A stretch of 64,000 nucleotides of DNA from contig CP136897.1 of the NCBI GenBank assembly GCA_034359265.1, positions 26,592,001-26,656,000 on the forward strand, in the 5' to 3' direction. Made by a program: the position numbers and the translations under genes. Positions within the stretch are counted from its first letter, which is position 1. Each line of letters starts with the position of its first letter. The stretch comes from Canna indica. Lineage: Eukaryota > Streptophyta > Magnoliopsida > Zingiberales > Cannaceae. Under the pieces are notes generated by a model. It was not told where the DNA came from, made no database searches, and saw nothing but the letters and a program-made list of their open reading frames with translations. Of this stretch, positions 22,600 through 35,672 are shown in pieces.

Positions 22600-23165
22600 T
22601 TGGTGGGGGTCGTGCATCGACCCTCAATAAATCAACCTATGTATAGGGGTCTCTAGTCGACCCTCACGAAAATCCGTCAGTAAAAGAACACTTTAGTGAG
22701 GGTCGGATATGACCCTCACTAAAAAGTATATATAGTGAGGACAATACCATGACCCTCATGGAAACCCGTCAGTAAAAATAAAATATTTTGTGAGGGTCAG
22801 ATATGACCCTCACTAAAAAGTATATATTGTGAGGACAACATCCTAGCCCTCACGAAATCCTGCATTTTGTGAGGGTCGAATATAACCCTCACTAAAAAGT
22901 ATATATTGTGAGGACATCATGACTCTCACGAAATCCGGCATTTTATAAGGGTCGAATATGATCCTCACTAAAAAGTATATTTTGTGAGGACAACATCATG
23001 ACCCTCATGGAATCTTGCATTTTGTAAGGGTCGAGTATGACCCTCACTAAAAAATATATTTTGTGATGACATTGTGACCCTCACGAAATCCTGCATTTAG
23101 TGAGAGTCTAATATGATCCTCACTTAAAAGTATGTATTGTGAGGACAACATGGTGACCCTCACCA
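22600..23165. repeat. CACTA-1 left subterminal repeats
   Basis: About seven imperfect units of 60-80 bases, each with GTGAGGGTCG-AATATGACCCTCACTAAAAAGTAT and then TTTGTGAGGACA. Inverted GTGAGGGTC/GACCCTCAC pairs are the type of subterminal motif bound by CACTA transposition proteins. Confidence 0.8.
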
Positions 23166-23862
23166 ATTCTTACATCTCACTTCTAAATCTGAAAATAAAT
23201 AAAAATTAATTTAAAAATAAAAATAAATTTAGACAATTAAATATTTGATTAAATATATTTTTAAAATCTAAGTTATTATTAAGTAAATAATTAAAATAAT
23301 TAAAATTCTCATGCCTCACCCCTTTAAATTATTACTAAATAAATAATAATTTAATAATGAAATTATTAACAATATGAAATAATAATAATTGATTAAATAT
23401 ATTTTAAATTTTGAAATGAAATTTACCTTTAATGCTATATTTATAATTTATAATTAAAACTTAATTATATGAGAACCATAAAACTATATTTAATCAAATT
23501 TTAATACTATATTTATAATACTATGTTTATAAACATAATACTATGTTATAATACTATATTTATAATACTGTGTATTTAATACATGGTATTAAATAGGAAA
23601 TCAATATTTTTTCCCCTCACCCTAGCATTTTTCCTCTCCCTCTCCCGCACTATTTTACCCGATCTCTGATCCCAATCAAATCCCAATCGATCTCTGCTAT
23701 TTCTCCCGCACTATTTTTCCTCTCCCCCGGCCTCTGCTTCTCTGCCTCATCCGATCCTCCTCCTGACCTCAACATCCTCCGGCCCTTCCGATGGTGGATC
23801 CGTGACCATCGATGCAATGGCCAACGCATCGTCCCCTCGGCCTCGATCGGCGTGAGCACGAG

Positions 23863-24064
23863 AAGGGAGACAGGGAGAGGAATCGGTCGAGGTTCTTCGA
23901 CGCCAAGGCGGAGGCCATGTTTTGGCAAAAGGCGAAGGTGGTGCCCAGCCGCCATCTCGAGCGTTGGCGCGAGGACCCCGCAGGCAACGTCGTCTGCAAA
24001 TGATTCTGGAACTGCCATGGCTGCCTCTGCTACGAGTTTGACCATATTGTCCCCTTCTCCAAAG
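23863..24064 (+). pseudogene. Captured HNH-endonuclease exon fragment
   Basis: One frame reads RFFDAKAEAMFWQKAKVVP, then HLERWREDPAGNVVCK, a TGA stop at 24001-24003, then FWNCHGCLCYEFDHIVPFSK, ending at a splice donor (AAAG/GTAATT). The order W-KA-VP-R--ERWR-D-GN-VCKR followed by CxGCLCxExDHIxPFSKGG is that of an uncharacterised plant HNH-domain protein family; the DHI and paired cysteines are the metal-binding core. The stop stands where the family has Arg, fitting CGA to TGA. No further exons were found, so this is a captured fragment near the transposon's 5' end. Confidence 0.7.
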
Positions 24065-25261
24065 GTAATTTTGCTTTATAATATCAAAATGATAGTTGAA
24101 CTAATGAAATCTTGATTTATAATGCTAGCAGTTTTTGTTGTCATTTTGAAAAGAAGAATTTTCTACATCGAAAGGTATTAGTCATTCAAGTTTTTCTGTT
24201 CTTGAACACCATGTGGCATATTCATTAAGTCAAGAGAAGTCAACTACTATGTTATATATAATGAAATCTGTGGAAGCTATAAAAGGGGAACTCATGGCAT
24301 TTCCCATTGACGATGTATTAGACATGTCAGTTAACATTATATGCTTTAACCTTCAAAGATGTATTAAGCAAGTCTGTTGGCATGCTATGTTTATATCATG
24401 GTAGTCACACTAGAATACTGATTTCAAGTGAATTATACCTACTGGCTACCTTACCATTGAGTTTTTCATTCTCGTTGCCATTAAGTTTTATGTGCTTATA
24501 CCTTGCAGAGTTGCACAATATCCTTCTCTATCTCTTTGTTGACCATCCTAATCCTTATGCTTTAGCTTTCTTTGATTTCATATATCCCATGTTCTTTCCT
24601 TTCTTTCATTCTCATTGCCATTAAGTTTTATGTGCTTATACCTGGCAGAGTTGCACAATATCCTTCTCTATCTCTTTGTTGACCATCCTAATCCTTATGC
24701 TTTAGTTTTCTTTGATTTCATATATCTCATGTTCTTTCCTTTCTGGAAAGTCTCTATTTTACTATTTTCTCGGATGCTTGTTGCCTATTGCAATAATCTC
24801 ATGCTTTTAAAAAAAAATCATAGTTGGCTGCCAAATGAAATTGATAGAATTGGACTAAAATTGAGTTAATGTGGCAGAAAAAAAAGCTACTAAAGTGTTG
24901 ACCACCTTGATTTTAGTGCCAATTAAGGAAGCTAATGAGTGAGCTTTGTCATTAGTAAACTATCACATGTTTCGTTCACGCTGGAAGGTCATATATTTAT
25001 TTATTCAATCCCAAAATTAGGAAATAAAATCAATAATGTATATGTATTCAGTCTATTAGATAAGACTGAACTTGATGGAAGCATAACGAGGCAAATAACT
25101 TTTAGTTGAGATATTTCTCTTGTATGTTGTGGTGACTGGTGAACCAAGGCGTTTATGCCATCAACTGAATGGTATCCTTGTAAATTTTTGACATTTTAGA
25201 AACATACATTTTCTATCCAGTCATATCAATTTGAAATATGTGCCGAACCTTGATAGGCAAA
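24065..25261. other. CACTA-1 interior, no recognised gene
   Basis: AT-rich sequence following the splice donor at 24064. The only structure seen is the 140-base tandem duplication at 24465-24743. Short open frames at 24213, 24382 and 24615 overlap that duplication or lack recognisable content. Confidence 0.4.
24465..24743 (+). repeat. 140-base tandem duplication
   Basis: Two nearly identical copies, 24465-24604 and 24605-24743, each with TTAAGTTTTATGTGCTTATA, TTGCACAATATCC and GACCATCCTAATCC. They differ at a handful of positions, for example CCTTGCAG versus CCTGGCAG. Confidence 0.9.
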
Positions 25262-25279
25262 CACTACTAGAAATCTGGC

Positions 25280-25480
25280 TATCTGCGACGACCAATTTGC
25301 GACGGTTGAGCTGGCGGTCGCATATGCAACGGATCTGCGACCGCTGGTAACCGGGGGTCGCAAGGGGGCCATTATGGCGATGACATTACGATCGCGGAGC
25401 TTGCCGTCGTGAAATTACCAACACCGCGATGGCATAGCTATTGTATTGCGACTGACGTTTGCAGTCGCAAAACCGTCGAA
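25280..25480. repeat. CACTA-2 left subterminal repeats
   Basis: Recurring TGCGACC, GCGGTCGCA and GGTCGCAA motifs in both orientations, matched at 54980-55290 near the right end. Confidence 0.7.
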
Positions 25481-26274
25481 AGTAACATTAATTTAAAACC
25501 CGTGCCTATCCTTTTCTCTTCCCCGCACGCTCTCTCACTCTCACGCACAACTCTCTGTGATTTCTCTTCCACGCTCGCGACTCTCGCTCTCACGCCTACC
25601 CGATTGCCGATCGTTGACCGCCGCTGATATTCCTCTCTCTCTCTCTCTCTAGCTATCAAAACCCTAGCCGTCATCGGCTAGGGTTTCGATCAGCGACGAA
25701 GAAATAGGAGGGCCGACCGATCCTCTCTTCTTCTTGTTGTGAATTCGTGGCAGTTGGGAGGGCCGCCGGCCCCTCCCTTCCACAAATCATGATGATGATG
25801 ATTCGTGGAAGTGAAGGCAGCAAATAGGAAGTGAATGTTTGTGATCAATAGGAAGTGAAGGCATGCAGGAGTTTTCTAATGAAAATAAAGCAATGAATGG
25901 GTCACATTTTTCCTCATTTTGTCATGTGTTCATTTTTTCTGCACGAGATCAAGGAATTATATATCAAATGATATGTTTCGAAGGAAATACTTATTTTTCA
26001 TTTAATTACTCAGATTCAAATTCTTGATCTTTTAATGGAAATCAATTAAACGATGTTATTTTTTTCTTTATCCCTCTCGAATTCCTGATTCCTTGAACTA
26101 GGCATCTCTAGCGCCCTTTAGCTATTGGATTCCCTGCGCTTTTTGTACATCCAAGCACCTGCAGAAATAAGTAAGGGATTTCATTTTTGAGAAACATTTT
26201 ATTAGTTTGATGCGGCCTTTTTCTTTTTGTTGAGGGCTAACTGGTGCGGTTTTGACATCTTTTAAATACCTATG
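25481..26274 (+). other. CACTA-2 5' leader region
   Basis: Pyrimidine-rich leader with a (CT)n run at 25632-25650, then GAGGGCCGCCGGCCCCTCCC, an imperfect palindrome near 25760. No coding frame is convincing. Ends at the CTATG target site of the solo LTR. Confidence 0.4.
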
Positions 26275-28838
26275 TGTAAGACCCGAAAAAAAATTTCCTA
26301 ATATAAAAAATCTGTTTTGGTGCAGCGCGCCGAACCCGGGGTTAGTCGAGTCGAGCCTCAGGATCCCTTCGAGTAAAAAGTATGACTCGACTAATGATGT
26401 ATGCAATTAAATTGGGCAAATGACTCTTTCCTTTTATGCATTTATACCTTAATCAAGTTCAAATCGACTCGTGTTACGGGTAGAGTCGGAACCCAAGTCG
26501 AGCTCGGGCTTAGTCGAGTCAGTAGTAAGAGTCAAAGGTAAGAATGGAAGGTTAGATGAGGGATTAAAATCCCTCATCCAAGCTGCCGTGCGACACATCT
26601 TGGAGTCGCACAAGGCAGCGCATAGGGAGAGGGGGAGAAGGAGCAAGGGAGATAGATTTTGGTTGATCCGTGTTTCGCGTCGTAGCCGGCAGATTCGAGG
26701 TCATCAACGCTCGATCCTTCATCTTCCTCTAGCAAAGGTGAGTGGTTAGATTTGAAGGATTGGGGGAGGTGGGTAGTCGAACCCCTAGAAATGTTAGGAT
26801 GTGTTTTCTCGCGAGTTTCCATCGATTCTTGGTTTTAGAATTGTGTATTCGCTGTTTTGCATCAATTCTTGTCGGATCGTCAAGATTTCTCATTGATTTC
26901 TTGAGTTTTAGGGCTGCCGAACCATGGGAAAAGGGGAAAGGTTATGCCCAAATTTTCCCCAATTCCCTTGACGGAAGTAGAGCCCTCGGATGATCTCAAT
27001 TTCATGAATAGTGTGTTCTTAATCATCGATTTCTCGTGTTAAGAAACTCGTCTTCCCTAAAACTCATAGGATTGGCCGAGAAAACCGTAAAATTTCATGA
27101 GAAGGGTTCGACCGAGTATAGAGGGAGGGGCAAACTAGTCATTATGCAATTAAGATATAGCAGAGACAATGAATTAAGGTCGGGGATTAATCCTCCTCTT
27201 CCTTTCCTACCCTAAGAGGCATGGCCGAGCAAGGTTCACCTTGCTCAAGGCTCGGCCAAGCCTAAGGGAGGGAGAGGGTGAGCTTTAGATGGTAATTTCC
27301 ATAGTTAGAGTGCTAAAACAATAGAGGCATGGTGACAATTAGGAAGAACTCTAACTATAGCAAGCTAATTTATTGATTCATGTAATTTGTGGGAATGATA
27401 GCATAGTGACCATCCTTAGCTCATTCCTCTTTAATTTTTCAAATGATGTAATATTTTTACCATCCTTAGTATTTCATGCATTGTTGAATTTATTGTTACC
27501 TTACCATGCTAGATAAACTGTTTCTTATTGAATTTAATTCTAAATGCAGTGTATAAACGTTTATTTATGAATCTCGTAGTTATATATATAGTAGTTGTTG
27601 TAAATTATAATTACCTTTCTTTAAATTACATATGCTGTCCTGAAATGTTCATGGGTGGAATTCCAAGATCGGTTCACAAAATTCCTCACCCAGGGTAGCG
27701 TATAACGCTAGATAACATGTAGGACGTTGCAAGATGCATATTATATATGGAAACTTAGCTAGGAAATGACAACTTCTAGGACTTCTAGTATTCATTTTTG
27801 GAAATCTTGAACTATTGGGTGTACACATTTTTGGAAGGGCTGCATTAATTTGTTGACCTTGTAGGCCGAATTAGGGTCGGATATGGACAACTTCCCGAAG
27901 TGTATATAAGAAAATCCTAGGACATTTGATTATGTGATGTGATTGAGATGGTCCGTCGAGAAGCATGGCGGTCGGAAATGACCAATGCTTGGCTCGACCA
28001 GTGATTCGGTCTTCAGATGCACCAGCGGGCCCGCTAGGTGTCAGACCCCAATTGGGTGGGACTAGCTATCCCTACCCCAGACGGTGTCCGGAGACTAGTA
28101 GACCATCCTAGTCGATGGCTCGAGATTTGTTATTTACATCTTGATATGATGTGGCCGAACAGCCAGTGTGATTCTACCTTGTATGGTATGGCCGGTGGTA
28201 GCCGGGATTCTTATACCATAAGTAGGCCTTAAGGGCCGGATGCCAGGTGGCTTAATTAGGCCGTTATGGAAGGTTTCTCCTATATGGTCTATTCAGAATG
28301 ACCCACGGGGTCGATAGTCACACTAAAGAGTAGCTTACCTCCCTGACTATATTCTATGCTGCTTTATATGTTATGCATGACTAATTATGGATTATGTGGA
28401 GGTTCAAAAGAGCCATTCACTGAGTCCCAAGTGGACTCATGGTTTGTTTCCTTTGTTTGCAGAGCATGATCAGTGATTGAGGCTCATCGTCAAGGTGCAG
28501 CTGGAGGGCAGGCGGTGGTGCCATATCTCACAGCAGCGTCCTTTGGTCATAGTCCAAAGTCATGTAGTAGTTTATTTTCCTTTTCTACACTGACAGTTAG
28601 TGTTTTGAAAAGTTTGTAACAACTTTGATACTTGAGATGTTCTATTTTTGACGATGTTGGTTTTCTTCTTTGGGTTGAAAAACATATATTTGTGAACTAC
28701 GAAAGCCTTAAATAAAGATTGCATTGTGGTTTCTTTTTCTCGAAATGTTCTGGTTTCTTGTCAGTCAGTGTAGACAGTAGGCTACAGGGCAGAATGTAGG
28801 CCCTGGCCAGTCACACTACCCTCAGTTGGGGTGTGACA
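26275..28838 (+). mobile_element. Solo LTR, Ty3-gypsy (Tekay/Del-like), 2.56 kb
   Basis: Begins TGTAAGACCCG, ends TTGGGGTGTGACA, and is flanked by CTATG (26270-26274 and 28839-28843). It matches the reverse complement of the gypsy LTR at 36864-39417 nearly end to end, for example ACTACCCTCAGTTGGGGTGT. It therefore belongs to the same family and once had an internal region. Confidence 0.9.
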
Positions 28839-29010
28839 CTATGTCTATGTGTTATGTTGTTTGCGGATTTGATGGGAAGCAATTGGGTGCCAAGCTATAT
28901 AATCCCGTGATTGATTGGAATCCGGTCTGTATTGATAACCAAAATTCATCTTCTGAATCACTTAACCTTGTTCCTTCAAATTCAATATCCATGTTTTTTC
29001 ATCTATCTAT
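28839..29010 (+). other. CACTA-2 interior between two insertions
   Basis: About 170 bases of CACTA-2 left between the solo LTR and Copia B. A short open frame crosses it but no family is recognised. Confidence 0.4.
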
Positions 29011-30420
29011 TGTTGGTTGCAATCCCACACTAGAAGGGGGGGTTGAATAGTGTGTGTCCTTTTTCTATTTAATCAATTTCCCTTTTTGCTTAATTTTAAC
29101 TTCTATCAAATGCAAATATAACTTAATGATGTTTGTTATCAAATATCAAGCACAACGATAAGTAAACAATCAAGGCAATGCTAACACGATGAAATATAGT
29201 GGTTCGGCCAATTGCCTACTCCACTACATTGGCTCCTCACCAAGGATTTCTAACCAACTACTTTATAGAACTTGTGTTTTCTTTTGAATACAACTGAGGA
29301 CACAATTCTCACCTCTTTGAGAATTCCTCAAACCTATTCACCTAGGCAAAACACAAATATACAAAGCCTACCCCTAAGTATTTTTGTAGCACACCTAGCA
29401 AGCTATTACAAGTAAAAACAAGTTTAAAACAACTCTTCAAATACAATGAAAAAGAGCTAAAAATTGAAAGAAGAACCAATGCTCTTTTCCCAAGCCTTCA
29501 AGCCTCCAACTTGCCCAATAGATGAACTTGAATCGCAACAGAGTTGAGGAAGAATGGGCGCTTGAAGAAGAATGTTGATTAAAGAACCGGGCGCAACAAT
29601 CAATCGTTAAGAAGGCTCAAATCACTCCTTTTAATGCTCAATGTTGTTTCTAAGAAGTCTTAGAGGAGTTAGGTGAGGGGTATTTATAACCCCTCAGCCG
29701 AACGGGTTGTTCAACGGGCAGAAAACTAGTTGTTTCCGCCGTTCGATCGCTTGTCGATCGATCATCGATCGATCGACCAATCTACCGCTTGGCGACCATT
29801 GCTTTAATCGCGTTGTTCAATCGACCAACGGTTCGACTAAATGAGTCGCGAGTTCAGTGATCCACAATACGGTCGACCGATCGGTCGACCGAAGCAGATC
29901 TGTCAATTTTTGGCATTTGTCAGTCGACCGACCGGTCGACCGACCTAGCCCTCTGCCATTTTTTCACCATCTTCGATCGACCAATCGGTCGACCGAGTGG
30001 TTACTACCGTTTTGTGGCATTATTTGGTCAACCGACCGGTCGTACGAAAAATCTATTGCCATCTTTTCTGCCTTGTTCGGTCGACCGAACTCAGGCTGAG
30101 GTTGATTTTCTCTTTATATTTGTTACATGCTTTTTCATAGGTTTAGTTATCGAGTTCTAACTTGGATAACTTTACAATTAGGCTTGGGATAAGATACCCT
30201 TAGGGGTATATTACAAGATATCTACTTATTCTATACCCGAGCCCTTCTTTGACATTCTTTTTCTATCGATTCTTGATGATCTTTTCTTTCGAATCATCGA
30301 ACGACGTTTGCATGCTTATCGCAACCTCAACCTGAACTCAAAACTTCACACATAGATTAAATATATGTTTGTTATCATCAAAATAAAGATCGAAGCTTAA
30401 GAGAAATCCGTAAGCCAACA
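29011..30420 (-). mobile_element. Copia B 3' LTR
   Basis: 1410 bp, TG/CA ends, near-identical in layout to 35673-36863 plus 50876-51076. Contains a TATA-like box at 29681-29688 (minus strand) and a palindrome array beginning about 170 bases upstream of it. Confidence 0.9.
29860..30090. promoter_or_regulatory. GTCGAC palindrome array, Copia B 3' LTR
   Basis: Repeated CGGTCGACCGATCGGTCGACCG-like units, each a near-perfect palindrome around GTCGAC. The array lies upstream, on the minus strand, of the TATA-like box at 29681-29688; a related but decayed stretch (TCGATCGATCGACCAAT) lies at 29745-29790. Confidence 0.55.
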
Positions 30421-30670
30421 ATCTCCCCCTTTTTGATGATGACAAACATTACATGGAATTTTAAGAAAGCATATGCATATTCTTTGTGGGTTTGAGTTAA
30501 GGCATACATGAGTTAAGACATACAAGATATGCAACTCAACAAATACAAAAATATATATAACTCAACATATGCTCCCCTTATCAATATGTATATCATTTTT
30601 GTAACTCCCCCTAACTATATGCATCATAAAAACAAGTGTGACCTTACTTTTTCTCCCCCTTTTGACATCC
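30421..30670 (-). other. Copia B polypurine tract and upstream repeats
   Basis: AAAAAGGGGGAGAT on the minus strand adjoins the 3' LTR at 30421-30434. Similar purine runs recur at about 30570, 30605 and 30650. Repeated polypurine tracts before the 3' LTR are, to my knowledge, a Sirevirus trait. Confidence 0.65.
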
Positions 30671-30939
30671 ATCAAAAAAGGGTAAGAATTAAGGTACAAT
30701 TAATTAGTGTCATCCTGAAAACCAAGAAAGCCATAAAACCAAGTACCATCTACCACTATAGTCCTTCCTAATAATGTAAGCCTATAGAAGGCAAACATCA
30801 ATAAGTCGCAAAGCCCCACTATAGAGTAATACATAAGTGTGATGACACTTTATAGAATGCAAATTTTTCAAACCATATATGTTTTAAAAAAGAACATCTT
30901 AACCACTAGGAAAAGCACAAATCCCTAATTGCATCCTTA

Positions 30940-33900
30940 AGTTTGTAAAGCTTTCTTCAACCAAGGGTTTTGTAAATATATCGGCAAGTTATTTGTCGGT
31001 GGATACAAATTCTACCGATATATTTCCCTTAGTCACATTATCTCTAAGAAAATGGTGCCTTAGATCAATATGCTTAGTCCTAGAGTGTAAAATATGATTC
31101 TTTGTTAAATTTATTGCACTAGTATTGTCACAATGAATATGTATGCAAGAATACTTAGTCCATAATCTAAAAGAGTTTGTTTCATCCATAGGACTTGTGC
31201 ACAACAACTAGCCGCAGCGATATATTCCGCTTCGGTAGTTGAAAGTGCAACTGAGTTTTGTTTCTTTGAGAACCAAGAAACAAGACTCGCTCCTAAGAAT
31301 TGACAACATCCACTAGTGCATTTTCTATCTACTTTACACCCGGCAAAATCTGCGTCCTAAAAACCGATTAAATCAAAAGATGTATGACATGGATACCATA
31401 ATCCTAAGTCAACCGTGCCCTTTAAATATCTCAATATGCATTTGACTGCACTTAAATGAGACATTCTAGGGCAAGATTAAAACCTAGCACATACACAAAC
31501 GCTAAACATAATATCGGGTCTACTTGCAGTTAAGTAAAGAAGACTACCAATCATACCTCGATATCATTTTTCGTCGACTTCGACACCATCTTCATCTTTG
31601 TCAAGCGTGATAGATGTGCTCATTGGTGTAGAAGTTATCTTGGCTTCATTCATCCCAAACCTTTTAATGAGCTCCTTTGTGTACTTGGCTTGATTGATGA
31701 AGATTCTTTTGTTGGTTTGATTGATTTGGAGACCAAGCATGAAGGAGAGCTCTCCCATCATGCTCATCTCAAACTCATCTTGCATACACTTAGCAAACCA
31801 CTTACAAAGAGTTTCATTAGTAGCACCAAAAATTATGTCATCAACATAAATTTGAACTAATAAAATATCATTTTCATAATGTTTAATAAAAAGTGAAACA
31901 TCGGCTTTTCCAACGTTAAAACCTTGTTCAATTAAAAAATTTGAAAGCCTTTCATACCAAGCCCTAGGGGCTTGTTTTAAACCATATAATGCTTTTTTAA
32001 GTTTGAAAACATGGTTTGGAAACTCAAAACTTTCAAATCTGGGGGGTTGTTCAACATATACTTCTTCATTGATGAAACCATTTAAGAATGCACTTTTAAC
32101 ATCCATTTGAAAACGTTTTAAACCTTTAAAACTAGCATATGCCAAAAGTATTCGAATTGCATCTAATCTAGCTACGGGAGCATAAGTTTCAATATAATCT
32201 ATCCCTTCTTGTTGATTGTACCCTTGTGCCACTAACCTAGCTTTGTTTCTAATGACTAATCCTCTTTCATCTAACTTATTTCTAAATACCCAATTAGTCC
32301 CAATTATAGTTTCTTCGCTAGGTCTAGGTACTATGTCCCATACATCATTTCTAGCAAATTGGTTGAGTTCTTCTTGCAAAGCTAGTACCCAAAACTCATC
32401 TTCTATTGTTTCCTTAATGTTCTTAGGCTCTACTTGAGATATAAATGCTACATATTGACAAATATCCTTGAGTTTAGAGCGCGTTACCACTCCAGTTGAT
32501 GGTTCTCCGATGACTTGATCCATTGGATGATCCCTTATAAACTGATATCCTTTGGGGAGAGGTGGTAGAGCTTCTTCTTCCTCATCTTCAACTTGAGGTA
32601 GAGTTGTGGATGATGGTTCTTCATGTTGTATTTCCTCATTATCTTCATCCTCCACCTCGTTGTCATGAAGTGTGAGGTCCTCAAGTTTCTCACCTATATT
32701 TACAATCTTTCACATTTCTAGAAGAATCATTAGTTTCATTAAACATGACATGCATAGATTCTTCAACAATCATGGTTCTACGATTGTATACTCTATATGC
32801 CTTAGAATTAATGGAGTAACCTAGGAAAATCCCTTCATCGAATTTATAATCAAATTTTCATAAATGCTCCTTAGTGTTTAAGATGAAATATTTGCTTCCA
32901 AAAACATGAAAATATCCCACATTTGGGATTTTACCATTCCAAAGCTCAAAAGGTATTTTCTTAATTTTAGGTCTTAATAAAACGCGATTAAGCACATAAC
33001 AAGAGGTATTTATGGCTTCAGCCCAGAAGTACTTAGGCAAACTATTTTCACATAGCATAATCCTAGCCATCTCTTGTAAGGTTCTATTCTTCCTCTCAAC
33101 CACCCCATTTTGTTGAGGGGTCCTAGGGGAAGAAAAGGTATGTTCAATACCTAAATCATCACAAAATTCGAAAAAAATTTCATTTTTAAACTCTCCTCCA
33201 TTGTCACTTCTAATTTTTAAAATTGAAACCTCTTTCTCATTTGTAACTTTCTTAGTAAACTTTTTAAAAAACTCAAAAGTTTTATTTTTATTAGCTAAAA
33301 AGAAAACCCATGTAAATCTGGAAAAATCATCAACTAAAACATAGCAATATAGTTTTCCACCTAGACTAGCTACATCACATGGACCAAAAAGATCCATGTG
33401 CACAAGTTCAAGAGTTCATAATGTACTAACTTGATTAATGCTATGAAATGAGAATTTAACTTGCTTACCTAGTTGACATGCATCACAAAGTTTATCTTTT
33501 TCAAAATTTATCTTGGGCAATCCTTTAACTAATTCTTTCTTAGATATTTCTTGGACGAGGCTCATGCTAGCATGTCCTAGCCTTCTATGCCACAACCAAG
33601 AATCATTTTCCATGGCAACTAAGCCTCTAACATGGGGATTAGGGAAGAAATTTAAATCTAATGTGTAGACATGTCCTTGCCTATTTCCAATATACATGAT
33701 GTCATTGGAAGGTGAACTCCTAATGATACATTTAGATGCTTCAAAAATAATTACATATTCATTGTCACACAATTTTGATATGCTAATCAAGTTATGTTTT
33801 AACCCATTAACTAATAAAACATTCTTAATCCATAGATAAGGAAGAATACCTATATCACCAATGCCAACAATCTTACCTTTGGCATTGTCTCCAAATGTTA

Positions 33901-34018
33901 CATGTCCATCATCTTTGCTTGATAGGGTTCCAAATAAGTTGATATCACCCGTCATGTGCTTTGAGCAACCACTATCCAATATCCAAGTGTTTCTACTTGC
34001 TTGAGGATGCTTCTCCAT
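30940..34018 (-). pseudogene. pol: Copia B pol (protease, integrase, RT, RNase H), broken
   Basis: Protease lies in 33416-34018 (DSG at residues 15-17 of that piece), with the pre-integrase zinc region (WLWHRRLGHASM, LCDACQLGK). A TGA then separates it from integrase at 32858-33403, where D4, D67 and E103 give the D,D(35)E triad. After a frameshift, RT occupies 31564-32655 (363 codons, QMDVKSAFLNG at 193-203, YVDDI at 270-274). RNase H pieces end near 30990. Pol copies and integrates the element. At least two stops and a frameshift break it, but each block is otherwise well preserved. The protease frame differs from the gag frame, with a 26-base overlap. Confidence 0.88.
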
Positions 34019-35615
34019 CTACAAAAAGAGAAGAAAATATTTTAAGTACCCAAATTTTTTTGGGTCCTTGAGTGTTAGTCATTTTAGGAACCCAAGTAAA
34101 TCTAGCAAGTGGGTTCCTCCCCAAAGCACAATCCTTAGCCATATAGCCAAATATGTCACAAGAAAAATAATTCCCATTAAATTTCCTTCTATTGTGTGTG
34201 TGAGCAGGGAAGTGTGATGATTTCTTTTTATGGACAACCTTAGGCATGGCATTTTGTAGGGTTGTCATCTTTTCATTAAGCATGCAGAGTTCCTTTTTCA
34301 ATGTTAGCATGCTATCATTCAAATGCTCTACTTGATCACTTAAATACTTGTTTTCATCTTCTAATTTTTTGTTGTCACTTTCTAAGTCCTTCTTAACCTT
34401 CTATAGGACATGTTTCTCTTCCTTAAGGGTATCTACTTCTTTCCTTAACGCATTGCATGAAAGTAATATACAATCATTTTCTACCTCTAAAGATTTATTG
34501 TCCTTTTTAAGCTCTTTAAATTTTCTTCTAATAGCATTAAATTCATCATGCATTTGATCAAATTCATTTTCTAGCTCTTCTTGAGTAAAAGAAAGCTCAC
34601 CAAAAGTAAATCTTACCTCATCATCATTTGACATCAAGCAAAGATTTGCCTTTTCACTCTTTGAGTCTTCTTCACTCGATGAAGCCTCGCTTTCATCCCA
34701 TGAAGCCATCATTGCTTTCTTCTTCTTCTTGTATTTGTCCTTTTCGTGAGGGTTAGAGGTGGAAGCCATCTTGAGAAGTGAGCAATCCTTCCTTAGATGT
34801 CCGTCCTTGTTGCAATGGTAGCATGTGTAGCTTCCTCTTCCCTTTCTCATGCCTCCTCTCATGAAGCTCATAAATCTCCGTGCCAACATTGCCATTTCCT
34901 CAAAGTCATCCGTCTCTTCCTCGGATGATGAGGATTCTTCTACTCGGTGTGATGCTTTTAAGGCAATGGTCTTGCCATTGGGGGCATCTTCCTCCTTGTA
35001 TTGCGTCATATGGGTCTGATGTGTCATGAGAGACCCAATGAGCTCGGTGATCTTCAAGGTGCTCATGTCTTTCGCTTCAATGATTGCTATGACCTTGGGC
35101 TCCCAAGCTTTTGGAAGGGAACGAAGGAGCTTCCTTACCTTCTCCTTTTCCCTTATCTCTCTGCTAAGGGTAGCTAATCCATTTTGAAATCTAATATACA
35201 TGGCATCAATGGATTCATGCGATAACATTTTAAACATTTCATAATCATGCATGAGTAGGTTTATCTTAGATTCCTTTACTTGTGAAGTCCCTTCATGTGT
35301 AGTCTCTAGGACCTTCCATAGTTCATATGCAGACTTACAAGTAGAAATCCTATTGAACTCATTAATTGATAGGCCGCAATATAATGCATTGACGGCCTTT
35401 GCATTATCATTAAAGAGTTTAATCTCTTCTTGGTCCCACTCATCCATGTCCTTAGTGGGTTGCTTATACTCTACTTGAATCATCCTCCATACATCCATGC
35501 CTAGAGATTGTAGGAAGCCATTCATGCGAATCTTCCAGTAGGCATAGTTGTTTCCATCGAATAGTGGTTGAGTATGAGTAGAGGACCCTCGAGCTAGTTG
35601 GATTTCACTCGACAT
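33993..35615 (-). pseudogene. gag: Copia B gag, one premature stop
   Basis: The ATG at 35615 opens 404 codons: a UBN2-type capsid region (about 20-200), an acidic serine stretch (228-240), a CX2CX4HX4C zinc knuckle at 265-278 (CYHCNKDGHLRKDC), and a coiled coil from about 345. A TAG after residue 404 interrupts; the same frame continues to 33993 with more coiled coil and a second, decayed zinc finger (FSCDIFGYMAKDC), ending in WVPK-type text seen in Copia C gag. Gag forms the particle and binds element RNA. Start chosen because it directly follows the primer site at normal distance. Confidence 0.85.
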
Positions 35616-35658
35616 CTTAATTTGTAGGGAAGATGGTTAAATCTTATCCTATGACCTT

Positions 35659-35670
35659 GCTCTGATACCA
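35659..35670 (-). other. Copia B primer-binding site (initiator tRNA-Met)
   Basis: TGGTATCAGAGC on the minus strand, two bases inside the 5' LTR end at 35673; the standard copia priming site. Confidence 0.9.
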
Positions 35671-35672
35671 AT

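Noticed and set aside
22600..23165. Regular direct repeats considered as a CRISPR-like array
   Set aside because: Units are inverted-motif CACTA subterminal repeats lacking unique spacers, and the genome is a plant.
23650..24045. 131-codon minus-strand open frame
   Set aside because: It is the opposite strand of the GC-rich HNH exon and has no family features; the plus-strand frame explains the sequence.
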